NCBI GenBank assembly: GCA_002483465.1
Contig: DLHX01000001.1
Coordinates: forward strand, 364,755-428,754
Reading direction: 5' to 3'
DNA length: 64,000 nucleotides
Source of the DNA: Micavibrio sp. UBA7657
Lineage (GTDB): Bacteria > Pseudomonadota > Alphaproteobacteria > Micavibrionales > Micavibrionaceae
The notes under the pieces are model-generated. The model was not told where the DNA came from and made no database searches. It was given only the letters and a program-made list of their open reading frames with translations. Below are positions 10,528 through 18,199 of this stretch, piece by piece; positions within the stretch are counted from its first letter, which is position 1, and the number at the start of each line of letters is the position of its first letter. The position numbers and the translations under genes are program-made.

Positions 10528-11307
10528 TTATAGATAGGGCTTGATCTTGTCAGGATATGCCTTGAAAAATAAACTCATACAATCGTATATATAGAGCCAT
10601 TTTTCGAGTTTCTTTTCATCTTTTTGTTTTTCAAAAGTAGAAATATTTTCTTTAATTTTAGATATAGTAACGTCTAGATATTCGTCTCCGCTAATTATTA
10701 CCTCCTTTGTATCTGTGACGTAAGCCATAACAGGATATAAATTGACTATATTTTTACCGTATTTATCTTGAACGAGCTGTCCAGATAAATCTTTTTTTGA
10801 ATTTTCTAAATATTTAAGCACAGTCTCATCGCATTCAATTCTAGGAAGGTGGGGCTGAGCTTGCTCGATATCAACAGCATGATTTAAGGCTGGACCAAAA
10901 ACGATATTATCTTTGTGATATAATTTTCCTATAGTTATCGCTCCTCGAGTTAGAAATCCGGCCGCAAGTAATTTTGCGCACAACGAATGTATGCTTAAAA
11001 TTCGTCCGCCAAATGAAACGGGCTTGCTTATTATAATGTGATCTGAAAAAACAGAGACTTGGATCTCAAGGAACATTTTATTTACTTTGAATCGGCCAAG
11101 CGCCTCTTTTTTTAGCAGTTCTTGGCGATATTGTTCATTGTGACTCTCAGCCTCCACATGAAGAATTCCAACAGCTTCTAAAAGAAGATTTAAATCTTCA
11201 GTTTCTGTTGCACCTTTCCAGCCAAGAATGTCAATATAAGCGACTAAACGCTCTTCATATTGAGCTTTCTTTTCTTCAATTTGCTCCTTAAGTTTCTCTT
11301 CCGTCAT
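10528..11307 (-). CDS. Divergent class III nucleotide-cyclase-like protein, 259 aa
   Basis: An AT-rich orphan unlike its neighbours. After a charged helix (residues 1-20) comes LVAYIDILGW with Asp26, then VSVFSDHIII with Asp89. These fit the two metal-binding aspartates of class III nucleotidyl cyclases. RGAITIGKLY (121-130) and FGPALNHAVDIEQAQ (138-151) match the later part of that fold. Substrate-specifying residues cannot be assigned. Such stand-alone divergent cyclases include pyrimidine cyclases of Pycsar defence, but no effector with a cyclic-nucleotide sensor plus TIR or membrane segments lies next to it. It converges on thiC with 2 nt between stops. The AT-rich composition suggests transfer. 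Confidence 0.55.
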   Translation of the reverse strand: MTEEKLKEQIEEKKAQYEERLVAYIDILGWKGATETEDLNLLLEAVGILHVEAESHNEQYRQELLKKEALGRFKVNKMFLEIQVSVFSDHIIISKPVSFGGRILSIHSLCAKLLAAGFLTRGAITIGKLYHKDNIVFGPALNHAVDIEQAQPHLPRIECDETVLKYLENSKKDLSGQLVQDKYGKNIVNLYPVMAYVTDTKEVIISGDEYLDVTISKIKENISTFEKQKDEKKLEKWLYIYDCMSLFFKAYPDKIKPYL

Positions 11308-11355
11308 TATTTTAAGATATCATATTTTTAACAACTATTATGCTCGGATAACACT

Positions 11356-11712
11356 ATGACCCCTTCACCCCCACCATGCCCCGCCTGCCAATCGCCGCAC
11401 TCGTATGAAGATCGCGGGCTGTGGAATTGCCCGGAATGCGGCTATGAATGGGCGGCTGGGGCGAACCAGAACGACGACGATGCCGTTACAGCAAAAATAA
11501 CCCGCGATGCCAACGGCGCGGAACTAAATGACGGCGACACCGTTACAGTGATCAAGGATCTGAAGGTAAAGGGCTCATCGCTGGTCGTGAAGGTGGGAAC
11601 CAAGGTCAAAAACATCCGCCTTGTCTCCGGGGATCATGATATAGATTGTAAAATCCCCGGCGTCGGTCCCATGGGCCTCAAATCCGAGTTCGTAAAGAAA
11701 ATTACTGATTAA
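11356..11712 (+). CDS. phnA: PhnA family protein (zinc-ribbon plus PhnA domain)
   Basis: 118 residues. The N-terminus carries a zinc ribbon with two CxxC pairs, CPAC and CPEC. The C-terminal PhnA domain is recognised from [25 protein letters not shown] and the ending [10 protein letters not shown], close to E. coli YjdM. Despite the name the family is not part of C-P lyase, and its role is not firmly known. It is followed 13 nt later by a secreted six-cysteine protein on the same strand. Confidence 0.93.
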   Translation: MTPSPPPCPACQSPHSYEDRGLWNCPECGYEWAAGANQNDDDAVTAKITRDANGAELNDGDTVTVIKDLKVKGSSLVVKVGTKVKNIRLVSGDHDIDCKIPGVGPMGLKSEFVKKITD

Positions 11713-11725
11713 AAAAGGACGCAGC

Positions 11726-12043
11726 ATGAAACAGTTATTTATGATTTTGGTTATGGTTTTGGTAATCGCTCCCACCGCCCACGCGCAAGGCAACGATCCG
11801 CTCGGCACGCAATATTACGGCCACCTCCGTGATATGTGCAAAAAGAACAATGTCGAACGCGTCTGGAACCGCTGGTTCGGCGACAAGCAGAAAAACCTGA
11901 GCCAGGACACGTGCTGCATGGATTCCGTCGCGGCAATGGAAAAGGAAAACGCGCTCGCGGCCGAGGACGGTGTTTGCCCTGACGGCCACCAGAAAAATAA
12001 ACTCGAATGCCCGACATCAAAAGAATGGTGCGAGAAAACGTGA
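11726..12043 (+). CDS. Secreted six-cysteine protein, paralogue 1, 105 aa
   Basis: A signal peptide (residues 1-20, ending AHAQ) leads a mature protein of about 85 residues with six cysteines: one in DMCKK, a CC pair in DTCCMDSV, one in GVCPDGHQ, one in LECPTS and one in EWCEK. The same pattern recurs in the gene at 13461-13775, so the two are paralogues. Three disulfides in the periplasm are likely. AGGA lies 6 nt before ATG 11726. The stop overlaps the GTG start of the next lipoprotein gene in a GTGA junction, which suggests translational coupling. Function unknown. Confidence 0.8.
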   Translation: MKQLFMILVMVLVIAPTAHAQGNDPLGTQYYGHLRDMCKKNNVERVWNRWFGDKQKNLSQDTCCMDSVAAMEKENALAAEDGVCPDGHQKNKLECPTSKEWCEKT

Positions 12044-12279
12044 GAAACTTTTTCCTCATGACGCTTTTAATTCTCACCGCCTGCTCCGGCTACAAAACGC
12101 CGTCGATGAGCAGCGACCCGTCGAAAATGTCCGCCGATACGCTCTGCTACCGCCACGCCTACGCCAAATCCGACCCGAGGCTGCGCGATGAGATCGAGGC
12201 GCGCGGGCTGGAATGCGGCGAAATCCTGCGGCAGCAGCCGCATGCAGGCCAGGACCAGAGCCGTGCAGTCGGTTGGTGA
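12040..12279 (+). CDS. Small lipoprotein, 79 aa
   Basis: Starting at GTG 12040, which overlaps the preceding stop as GTGA, the product has a short signal sequence and a lipobox ending LTAC (Cys about residue 15), so it should be a lipoprotein. The mature part has two more cysteines, in TLCYRHAY and GLECGE, around DPRLRDEIEARG, a pattern common in tiny alphaproteobacterial lipoproteins. An in-frame ATG at 12058 would remove most of the signal peptide's charged start, so GTG is preferred. Likely co-expressed with the six-cysteine protein. Function unknown. Confidence 0.7.
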   Translation: MRNFFLMTLLILTACSGYKTPSMSSDPSKMSADTLCYRHAYAKSDPRLRDEIEARGLECGEILRQQPHAGQDQSRAVGW

Positions 12280-12355
12280 AAGTTTAACGAATTCTTGCTA
12301 GACTAAGCCTTAAGTAACCCGGCCACCGGCTTAGCCACTCATATAATTTTGATTC

Positions 12356-13459
12356 ATGCAAAACCCTGTCACTAACAAGCATTCCGTCGCGCTGGTCGAT
12401 TCCACAAGCCACCGCGGCGAGGTCGAAAAAGCGCTGATGTCGTTCTACGATGTCACGTCCTTCGACGACGGCAAGGACGCGCTGAAAAAATTGGCCGCCT
12501 CTCCGCCCGCCATCATCATCGTCGGCGAGGACGTCAGTCCCGGCGGCAGCCTGAATTTCATCCGCGCCGTGCGCGGCGAGCGCACGCTGACCGAAGTTCC
12601 AATCCTCTATATCATCGACAAGAAAAATTTCAGCCTCATCGCCGATGGCAAGGCGGCGGGCACCAGCGATTTCATCACCAAACCCTACCGCCGTAGCGAG
12701 ATCATCAAATCCATCTCGCGCCTGCTGAATGCCAGCATCGAGCATGAATGGGAGGCGCTGCCCGAGCTGCAGCAATCCGCGCTGAAAGGCACGGCCAGTC
12801 TGTTCGGCAACCTCGCCGACGTGCTCTCGACCGGCGAAGCCCTGCCCCTGAGCACCGTCAAGGATTCAGTGCAGCCGCTCGTCACTGCCATCGAGAACAA
12901 CGATTTCAAAAGCATTTTGGACGGCGTGCGCAATCACGACGACTATACCTATGCGCATTCGATGCGCGTGGCGACGATGCTTTCACTCCTCGGTCACGCG
13001 GCAGGGTTCAAGAATGACGAGCAATTAATGCTGGCCTCCGGCGGGTTGCTGCACGATGTCGGCAAGATGATGATCCCGCACCATATCCTGAATAAACCGG
13101 GCAAGCTCGACACGGCGGAATTCGAGATCATGAAATCGCACGTGCCCGAGACGATCAAATATCTCAAGGCCGCCGGGAATATGCCGAACGCGATTTTCAT
13201 CATCGCCGAGCAGCACCACGAAAAAATCGACGGCACGGGTTATCCGAACGGGCTGAAAGGATCCGAACTTAACGAGCTCGCGCGCATGGCCGCAGTCGTC
13301 GATGTGTTCAGCGCGCTCACCGACAGGCGCGTCTACAAACCGCCGATGGAGTCTGGCAAGGCGATTCAAATCATGAAAAACGAGATGACAACGCATCTCG
13401 ACCAGAATTTCGTCAAAATGTTTTCTTCCATTCTCGCCGATGCGGATATATTATCGTGA
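12356..13459 (+). CDS. HD-GYP domain protein with degenerate receiver domain
   Basis: The N-terminal 125 residues are a receiver fold (VALVDST ... TKPYR, Lys109). The phosphoacceptor region reads VGEDVSPGG, so the expected Asp position is Gly57 or Glu58 and the acidic pocket keeps only one Asp. It probably cannot be phosphorylated normally. The C-terminal domain is a complete HD-GYP phosphodiesterase: His233-Asp234 in LLHDVGK, His262, His287-His288, and G295-Y296-P297 in DGTGYPNGL. HD-GYP enzymes hydrolyse cyclic di-GMP. It sits between two paralogous secreted six-cysteine genes, with the second starting 2 nt after its stop. Confidence 0.92.
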   Translation: MQNPVTNKHSVALVDSTSHRGEVEKALMSFYDVTSFDDGKDALKKLAASPPAIIIVGEDVSPGGSLNFIRAVRGERTLTEVPILYIIDKKNFSLIADGKAAGTSDFITKPYRRSEIIKSISRLLNASIEHEWEALPELQQSALKGTASLFGNLADVLSTGEALPLSTVKDSVQPLVTAIENNDFKSILDGVRNHDDYTYAHSMRVATMLSLLGHAAGFKNDEQLMLASGGLLHDVGKMMIPHHILNKPGKLDTAEFEIMKSHVPETIKYLKAAGNMPNAIFIIAEQHHEKIDGTGYPNGLKGSELNELARMAAVVDVFSALTDRRVYKPPMESGKAIQIMKNEMTTHLDQNFVKMFSSILADADILS

Positions 13460-13460
13460 T

Positions 13461-13775
13461 ATGTCACGATTTTTCCTGATCATTCTCGCTCTATGCATTG
13501 CCATGCCCGCATCCGCCGCGTTCAGGGAAACGCCCGAAAGCTATTACGGGCGGATAATGAAAAGCTGCGAATATGCTGTGCGCGAAAACTGGCGCGATTA
13601 TCTGCTCTATGTCCCGCACAAGCGCATCGATGAATGCTGCGCCGAAAGCGTGCGGACAATGGCAAAAGCAGGCGCGAAATTAACGCGGGGCGATCAATGC
13701 CCCGAAGGCTATCAGCCGAACGCCCTCAAATGCGCGAGCAGCAAACGCTGGTGCGAGGAAATCAAGCGAAATTAA
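13461..13775 (+). CDS. Secreted six-cysteine protein, paralogue 2, 104 aa
   Basis: From ATG 13461 the protein has a signal peptide ending ASAA. Its six cysteines match the protein at 11726: KSCEY, DECCAESV, DQCPEGYQ, LKCASS and RWCEE. The closing block, Cys-Pro-x-Gly-x-Gln-x-Asn-x-Leu-x-Cys-x-x-Ser-Lys-x-Trp-Cys-Glu, is almost the same in both. It starts 2 nt after the HD-GYP stop and is probably in one transcript with it. The stop overlaps by 4 nt the stop of the convergent gene. Periplasmic disulfide-rich protein of unknown role. Confidence 0.8.
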   Translation: MSRFFLIILALCIAMPASAAFRETPESYYGRIMKSCEYAVRENWRDYLLYVPHKRIDECCAESVRTMAKAGAKLTRGDQCPEGYQPNALKCASSKRWCEEIKRN

Positions 13776-14653
13776 AGACGGAGTTTCGGTGGTTGAGGCG
13801 TTGCTGGCGTGGGGGTGTCTGCCGCTGCAGCCTTATTTATACGATCACTGATTTCTTTTAAATCCAGATCGCTGTCGTCCATGCGGCCGGGCGCCTGAAC
13901 CTGGAGAATTTTATTGTCAGGACCAGCCAGACTTTTGAACACCGGGTTATGATGGTCGTCTGAATTTATTATAAGCGGAAATCCATAGACGTCCATGTAT
14001 GGATTAGGCGGCATATCTTGATAATCCGGGCTTTCGCCATATTGCATTCCTGTCAGCACGGGTAAGTGATTGATGCTCGTTATATGGACGACTGCGCCGG
14101 TTTTCACCGTGCCCATCATGTTGATCGCATTTCTTTGAGTTTCATATCTGGTTTCATCCAATTTCGCAGAAGCATCAGGTTTATCTTTTGCGCGTTCGAC
14201 CGCGGTTTCTTTACCGGTGTCGGAGCCGGTGATTCTATAACCATTTTCATAGGCATAACGGAAAGCATGCCCGGCAGGATCATCGGGAGAGAAAAACTTA
14301 TCGAATGTCTTGCCGAGCTTTCCGTCTTTGGAATCTGCCAGGATTTTCTTTATCTCATCCGGGCTGTGCTGGAAACTTACGAGGACATTGCTCTTGCCGA
14401 AGAGCTGTTCCGCTGCCTTGATGGCGCCAATATGCGCATAAGCCCCGGCCATGGCCGGTTCTTCGTCTTCAGCCGACGACTTTTTAAAAAATCTTTTGAT
14501 TGAATTTTTTGTATCTTCGATAGGCTGATCGACAGGAGATTGCGCGCTGATTATAAGAACAGGCTTTCCGCCATTTTCAATCCGGCGCATCGTCGCCGCC
14601 GCTTCTATGATATTGTAGGTATCGATGGCAAATTTCTTATAGATATCGGTCAT
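13772..14653 (-). CDS. Hypothetical protein, 293 aa
   Basis: Family not recognised. There is no signal peptide or membrane segment. Residues 1-60 are a mixed helix/strand start with a hydrophobic strand (PVLIISAQ), then a Lys-rich segment. Residues 180-245 include VVHITSINHLPVLTGMQYG and FPLIINSDDHHNPVF, which may be the core strands of an enzyme-like fold; the DDHH run could bind metal. The end is Ala/Pro/Thr-rich and disordered. AGGGAG lies about 7 nt before the ATG. It is a single gene in an otherwise small-protein region. Confidence 0.55.
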   Translation of the reverse strand: MTDIYKKFAIDTYNIIEAAATMRRIENGGKPVLIISAQSPVDQPIEDTKNSIKRFFKKSSAEDEEPAMAGAYAHIGAIKAAEQLFGKSNVLVSFQHSPDEIKKILADSKDGKLGKTFDKFFSPDDPAGHAFRYAYENGYRITGSDTGKETAVERAKDKPDASAKLDETRYETQRNAINMMGTVKTGAVVHITSINHLPVLTGMQYGESPDYQDMPPNPYMDVYGFPLIINSDDHHNPVFKSLAGPDNKILQVQAPGRMDDSDLDLKEISDRINKAAAADTPTPATPQPPKLRL

Positions 14654-14738
14654 GCCGCACTCCCTGTAATGCGCATGGCCAAGTTTAAAGACTAATCAAT
14701 AATGAAAGATTAAGGGCGGGGAGTAGGCGTTAATAAAC

Positions 14739-14894
14739 TCACCACTGCATATTCGAGTGATCCCAGTATTTATCGCGGATTTCCTTGGCATTATGGCTGT
14801 CAAAGCCATGGCAGAGCGCGCAGGCGTTCAGGGCGCCGACCGAAGCCAGCAGCATCATAAGAACAAGCAGGTTTTTAGCCGTTTTCGTTGTCAT
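14739..14894 (-). CDS. Tiny lipoprotein-like peptide with CxxCH motif, 51 aa
   Basis: The reading frame begins at ATG 14894. Residues 1-23 are a Lys-start hydrophobic signal with a lipobox-like LNAC. The mature peptide begins CALCHGFDSHN and ends DHSNMQW, giving a CxxCH motif right at the lipidated Cys. CxxCH is the haem c attachment signature, but in so small a peptide, with the first Cys also a lipidation candidate, it may be chance or a metal site. The gene lies with an entericidin-like gene on the same strand. Confidence 0.5.
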   Translation of the reverse strand: MTTKTAKNLLVLMMLLASVGALNACALCHGFDSHNAKEIRDKYWDHSNMQW

Positions 14895-14963
14895 GGCGCT
14901 TATTTATCATAATCCGTCCACCGGATGCAAGTTCCGACAGGCGCCCTGAAGCCTTAAGTGCGC

Positions 14964-15101
14964 TTAGTTGTACTGGCGCTGCATGGTTTCGCCGGCTTCT
15001 TCCGTGTCGCGACCCATGCCGTGCCATGTGTTTTCACAGGCACTTACGGCAAACGTGCAGAGCAGGGCGCCCAAAACCAGCATTGTTCTTTTCTTAGACA
15101 T
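14964..15101 (-). CDS. Entericidin-like lipoprotein, 45 aa
   Basis: From ATG 15101 (GAGGA upstream) the product is a 45-residue lipoprotein. A signal peptide ends in VSAC (Cys about residue 22), followed by ENTWHGMGRDTEEAGETM, the Asn-Thr-x-x-Gly-x-Gly-x-Asp pattern of the entericidin EcnA/EcnB family. Entericidins are small membrane lipoproteins described as an antidote/toxin pair in enterobacteria; in alphaproteobacteria single copies are common and their role is unclear. The preceding tiny lipoprotein at 14739 might be a partner, but it does not match the family. Confidence 0.8.
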   Translation of the reverse strand: MSKKRTMLVLGALLCTFAVSACENTWHGMGRDTEEAGETMQRQYN

Positions 15102-15197
15102 CTTAATTCCTCGTGTTGTTGGTTCATGGAAAGGAATCGATTCCTTCCCGGTTCACGAATGCTTGAAGCGCGGGGAAGGTTCCGCGGGTGTTTAAAG

Positions 15198-16436
15198 CTA
15201 TATTTCGTCGGCCTTGACGGTCATCCGGCGGAACGATTTCGAGCGGGCTGCTGCCGCGACAACGCTCAAGGTTGCGATGCCGCCGAACACGATGGAGGGC
15301 ACGAGGCCGAGCAGCTTCGCCGCCACGCCCGATTCAAACGCCCCGATCTCGTTGCTGGAAATAATGAACATGGAATTCACGGCGCTGACGCGGCCTTTCA
15401 TAGCCTCGGGCGTCAGTAACTGCATCAAGGTTCCCCGGATAATCATCGAGACGGAATCGAACGCGCCGGAAATCGCGAGGAAGATCATCGACAGCCAGAA
15501 ATATTGCGACAGGCCGAAACCGATCATGCACACGCCGAAGCCCGCGACGACGAACAATAATCGCCGCGCCGAAATCACTTTCATCGGGCGAAGGGCGAAC
15601 ACGAGCGCGGTTAAGACAGCGCCGATGGCTGGCGCGGCACGCAATGCACCCAACCCTTCTGCGCCGATATGCAACACCTGGTCGGCGAACATCGGCAGCA
15701 TCGCCACCGCGCCGCCGAACAGAACGGCAAACATGTCGAGCGCCATGACCGTGAGCAGAGTCTTGTTACCGAGAATGAACATCCATCCTTCACGGATACT
15801 TTCAAACGCTTTGGGCTTTGTCGCGGCGCGCTCCCAGTTGGGGAGGCGGATAAACCCGATCATCATGAAAGAGATACAAAGCATCGTGACGGGCATCCAC
15901 CATGCGCCGTGTGCGCCGTAGCCGCCATAGATAAGCCCCGCCACCGCCGGGCCGGTGATCGCGCCGATCTGGAAGACGCTGGTCTGCCACGACAGCGCGC
16001 CCGCCATTTCACCGCGCGGGATAATGCGCGGCAAAATCGAGAAGGCCGCAGGCATCGCGAAACTGCGCGCGAGGCCGGAAATAAATACGCCGGTGAATAA
16101 CGCCGCGACGACATGACTCTCGTTCATCGGCAGATAACCGCCCGCGATAACAAGAAGGATCAATGTGTTTAATGACAGCGTGCCGAGGCACCAGAGATAA
16201 ATCCGCTTCGGCTGGCCGATATCGACAAAATACCCGGCGAACAACGCGCAGAAAATCGCCGGGACGGCTTCGGTCAGGCCGGTGAGGCCGAGCAGCAACG
16301 GGTCCTTCGTGAGTGAATAAATCTGCCAGCCGACAACAACCGATTGCGCCTGCAACGCGACAACCGTGCAGAACCGTGCCGCCAGCAAAAGGCGGAAATC
16401 GCGAAGGCACAGGACATTAAAGGAAAGGCCGCTCAT
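15198..16436 (-). CDS. MFS transporter (MFS_3 / EntS-like exporter family)
   Basis: A 412-residue integral membrane protein with about twelve hydrophobic segments. The first transmembrane region (SFNVLCLRDFRLLLAARF) and the cytoplasmic SKDPLLLG-like loop (TKDPLLLGLTGL) are typical of the MFS_3 group, which includes enterobactin exporter EntS and macrolide exporters. Substrate cannot be inferred and no siderophore genes are nearby. The long antisense open frame here is a codon-bias shadow. A conserved palindromic repeat and phoH lie upstream on the same strand. Confidence 0.88.
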   Translation of the reverse strand: MSGLSFNVLCLRDFRLLLAARFCTVVALQAQSVVVGWQIYSLTKDPLLLGLTGLTEAVPAIFCALFAGYFVDIGQPKRIYLWCLGTLSLNTLILLVIAGGYLPMNESHVVAALFTGVFISGLARSFAMPAAFSILPRIIPRGEMAGALSWQTSVFQIGAITGPAVAGLIYGGYGAHGAWWMPVTMLCISFMMIGFIRLPNWERAATKPKAFESIREGWMFILGNKTLLTVMALDMFAVLFGGAVAMLPMFADQVLHIGAEGLGALRAAPAIGAVLTALVFALRPMKVISARRLLFVVAGFGVCMIGFGLSQYFWLSMIFLAISGAFDSVSMIIRGTLMQLLTPEAMKGRVSAVNSMFIISSNEIGAFESGVAAKLLGLVPSIVFGGIATLSVVAAAARSKSFRRMTVKADEI

Positions 16437-16455
16437 AGCGAAGATATAACAAAGT

Positions 16456-16515
16456 TGTCATTCTGAGCGAAGCGAAGAATCTCAATGGGATCCTTCGCTG
16501 ACGCTCAGGATGACA
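16456..16515. repeat. Intergenic inverted repeat, TGTCATTCTGAGCG type
   Basis: A 60-nt imperfect palindrome opens TGTCATTCTGAGCG and closes CGCTCAGGATGACA, with GAAGCGAAGAATCTC and GATCCTTCGC inside. It sits between the MFS and phoH genes. This is a REP-like element of a type scattered in intergenic DNA of many Gram-negative bacteria; it could fold in RNA and act as a transcript end. Confidence 0.8.
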
Positions 16516-16520
16516 GGGCT

Positions 16521-17309
16521 CTAAAGAACCGTCAGCATTTCAGCCACCAGCGGGTGCCGGACGATATCGGCCTGCTCCAGCCGGACGACCGCGATGTTGG
16601 GCAGCGGGTCCAGCCTGTTGGCAGTTTCTTTCAGCCCCGAGATGCCCTCCAGCAGGTCGGACTGGTCCGGGTCGCCCGTGACGACCATGGTTGAATGCCA
16701 GCCAAGGCGCGAGAGCAGCATCTTGAGCTGCGCATAGGTGCAGTTCTGCGCCTCGTCGATTACAACGAAGGAGTTGTTGAGCGTCCGTCCGCGCATGAAG
16801 CCGACAGGAGCAATTTCAATCGTGCCTTCCTCGATATATTGACGCACGCGCTTGCCGCCCATCCGATCGCCAAGCGCGTCATAGAGAGGACGTAAGTATG
16901 GTGCCATTTTTTCATGCAGATCGCCGGGCAGGTAACCGAGTGACTCCCCGGCTTCCATGGCGGGACGCGAGAGCAGAATGCGCTCGACCTTTCCGGCGGC
17001 GAGGGCCTCGGCGGCCTTGGCGATAGCGAGGTAGGTCTTGCCGGTTCCGGCGGGTCCTATAGCGAGGGTGAGGTTGTGTTTGTCGATGGCTTCCATCAGG
17101 CGGGTCTGGCCCTCGGTGCGGGGGCGGACATTCTTGACGTATTTTTTGTCCCGGTTGCGGTCTATCTCGTCGTCTAGGGGGTGCCAGTCCTGGCGCTTTT
17201 CGGAGTGTCGGCTGTTTTCAAAGGGTCGGTCGTCGAAGTCTGGGTGAACGATGTTGGCGCTGGTTCTTACGGCATGGAGGTTACGGTTACGACGGGACTT
17301 TTTAGCCAT
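16521..17309 (-). CDS. phoH: PhoH family ATPase
   Basis: A cytosolic P-loop ATPase of 262 residues. A basic N-terminal tail of 60 residues comes before the PhoH domain. The Walker A is GPAGTGKT (85-92), and SFVVIDEAQNC (from 181) is Walker B. GDPDQSDL is the family's third signature. PhoH proteins are linked to RNA metabolism and phosphate starvation, and their true substrate is uncertain. AAGGAG lies 7 nt before ATG 17309. The gene stands divergent from a secreted-protein gene across a 327-nt gap. Confidence 0.95.
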   Translation of the reverse strand: MAKKSRRNRNLHAVRTSANIVHPDFDDRPFENSRHSEKRQDWHPLDDEIDRNRDKKYVKNVRPRTEGQTRLMEAIDKHNLTLAIGPAGTGKTYLAIAKAAEALAAGKVERILLSRPAMEAGESLGYLPGDLHEKMAPYLRPLYDALGDRMGGKRVRQYIEEGTIEIAPVGFMRGRTLNNSFVVIDEAQNCTYAQLKMLLSRLGWHSTMVVTGDPDQSDLLEGISGLKETANRLDPLPNIAVVRLEQADIVRHPLVAEMLTVL

Positions 17310-17573
17310 GCAGAGGCTCCTTCTCGGGGCTTGGGGTTAAGAGAGAAGTGTGTGCAGTCGGAGGGGGTTTGGAGGATTTCAGCGAGGGGGCAGGACAGGT
17401 ATTTCGACAGAGAGCGAAGGGAAGAGCAGTTCGAGGTGTGAAGGAATGAATCCAACGGGGCCTGCTTTGTGAACTGTAGGGGTGAACTGTGGACCTGTTA
17501 CCTGAAAACAAGCCTACCAGAAAAACCCCGGCCTAACCATGGATTTCAAGCATTTTCCACGGTTTTAAAGAAT

Positions 17574-17602
17574 TTTACGCTATTCGAAAAAACAGGTATA
17601 AT
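17574..17602 (+). promoter_or_regulatory. Putative sigma-70 promoter for the 17637 gene
   Basis: TTTACG (17574-17579), 17 nt and a perfect TATAAT (17597-17602) lie 35 nt before the ATG. The -10 element overlaps an earlier in-frame ATG at 17601, which argues for the 17637 start. The rest of the 17310-17636 gap shows no further element I can support. Confidence 0.55.
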
Positions 17603-17636
17603 GGTGAATGTGGTGATTTTTCGGGGAAAACGCTTC

Positions 17637-18128
17637 ATGCAAAAAGCTCTTCTTGCTGGCCTTGTTTTAGTAACGGTATTTGGCGCCGGAACGGTTAACG
17701 CTGCCGAAGTTTTTATCAAGAAAAACAAAACGACAACATCCGCGCCGCAGAAACAGGCCTCTCCGTCCGTGCCGCAGGGCGCTGTCCCGAACCCGGGACA
17801 GGAGCAGGTTCTTCCCCCTGGCGTGCAATTATACCAGCCGGGCGTTGTGCCGCTCGGCCAACAGCCTTGCACCGAGGAAGATAAAAAATTGGTTCTTGCG
17901 CTTGATAAAAAGGTTACTTCCAAACGCGATCCGAATGCCACAGCAGGGCAGGTCAATGGAGAAGCGCAACAATGGAGCGATAGTCTCAACAATCCTGAAA
18001 GTATGCGGAATTTCATCAATATCTACGCACGTTGCTCTTCCACCGTTATGGGCGGACGCGAGGCGAGAGGAATAAAACCTCTAAAGCCCGTTGAACCCGT
18101 CAGATTGCCGGCCTACAAAACACCTTAA
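17637..18128 (+). CDS. Exported hypothetical protein, 163 aa
   Basis: Family not recognised. From ATG 17637 (GGGGAAAA upstream) there is a clean signal peptide ending VNAAE. The mature part starts with a Lys/Thr-rich stretch, then a Pro/Gln/Gly-rich linker (residues 45-85), then a small domain with two cysteines (QPCTEED and ARCSS) that could form a disulfide. The tail is basic and Pro-rich. It lies 71 nt before threonine dehydratase on the same strand. Periplasmic location is likely, function unknown. Confidence 0.65.
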   Translation: MQKALLAGLVLVTVFGAGTVNAAEVFIKKNKTTTSAPQKQASPSVPQGAVPNPGQEQVLPPGVQLYQPGVVPLGQQPCTEEDKKLVLALDKKVTSKRDPNATAGQVNGEAQQWSDSLNNPESMRNFINIYARCSSTVMGGREARGIKPLKPVEPVRLPAYKTP

Positions 18129-18199
18129 AACACGCGGCAATCCTGTGCTTTTTCCTCATTGATTGCCTTTTTTCCTGATTCTCTATAGCCTGCCCCGCC

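Noticed and set aside
11356..11712. Phosphonate utilisation locus suggested by PhnA
   Set aside because: PhnA is not a C-P lyase component and no phnG-M genes are nearby.
15214..15921. 235-aa open frame antisense to the MFS gene
   Set aside because: The minus strand shows twelve hydrophobic segments of an MFS protein; the plus frame has no signal, domain or ribosome site.
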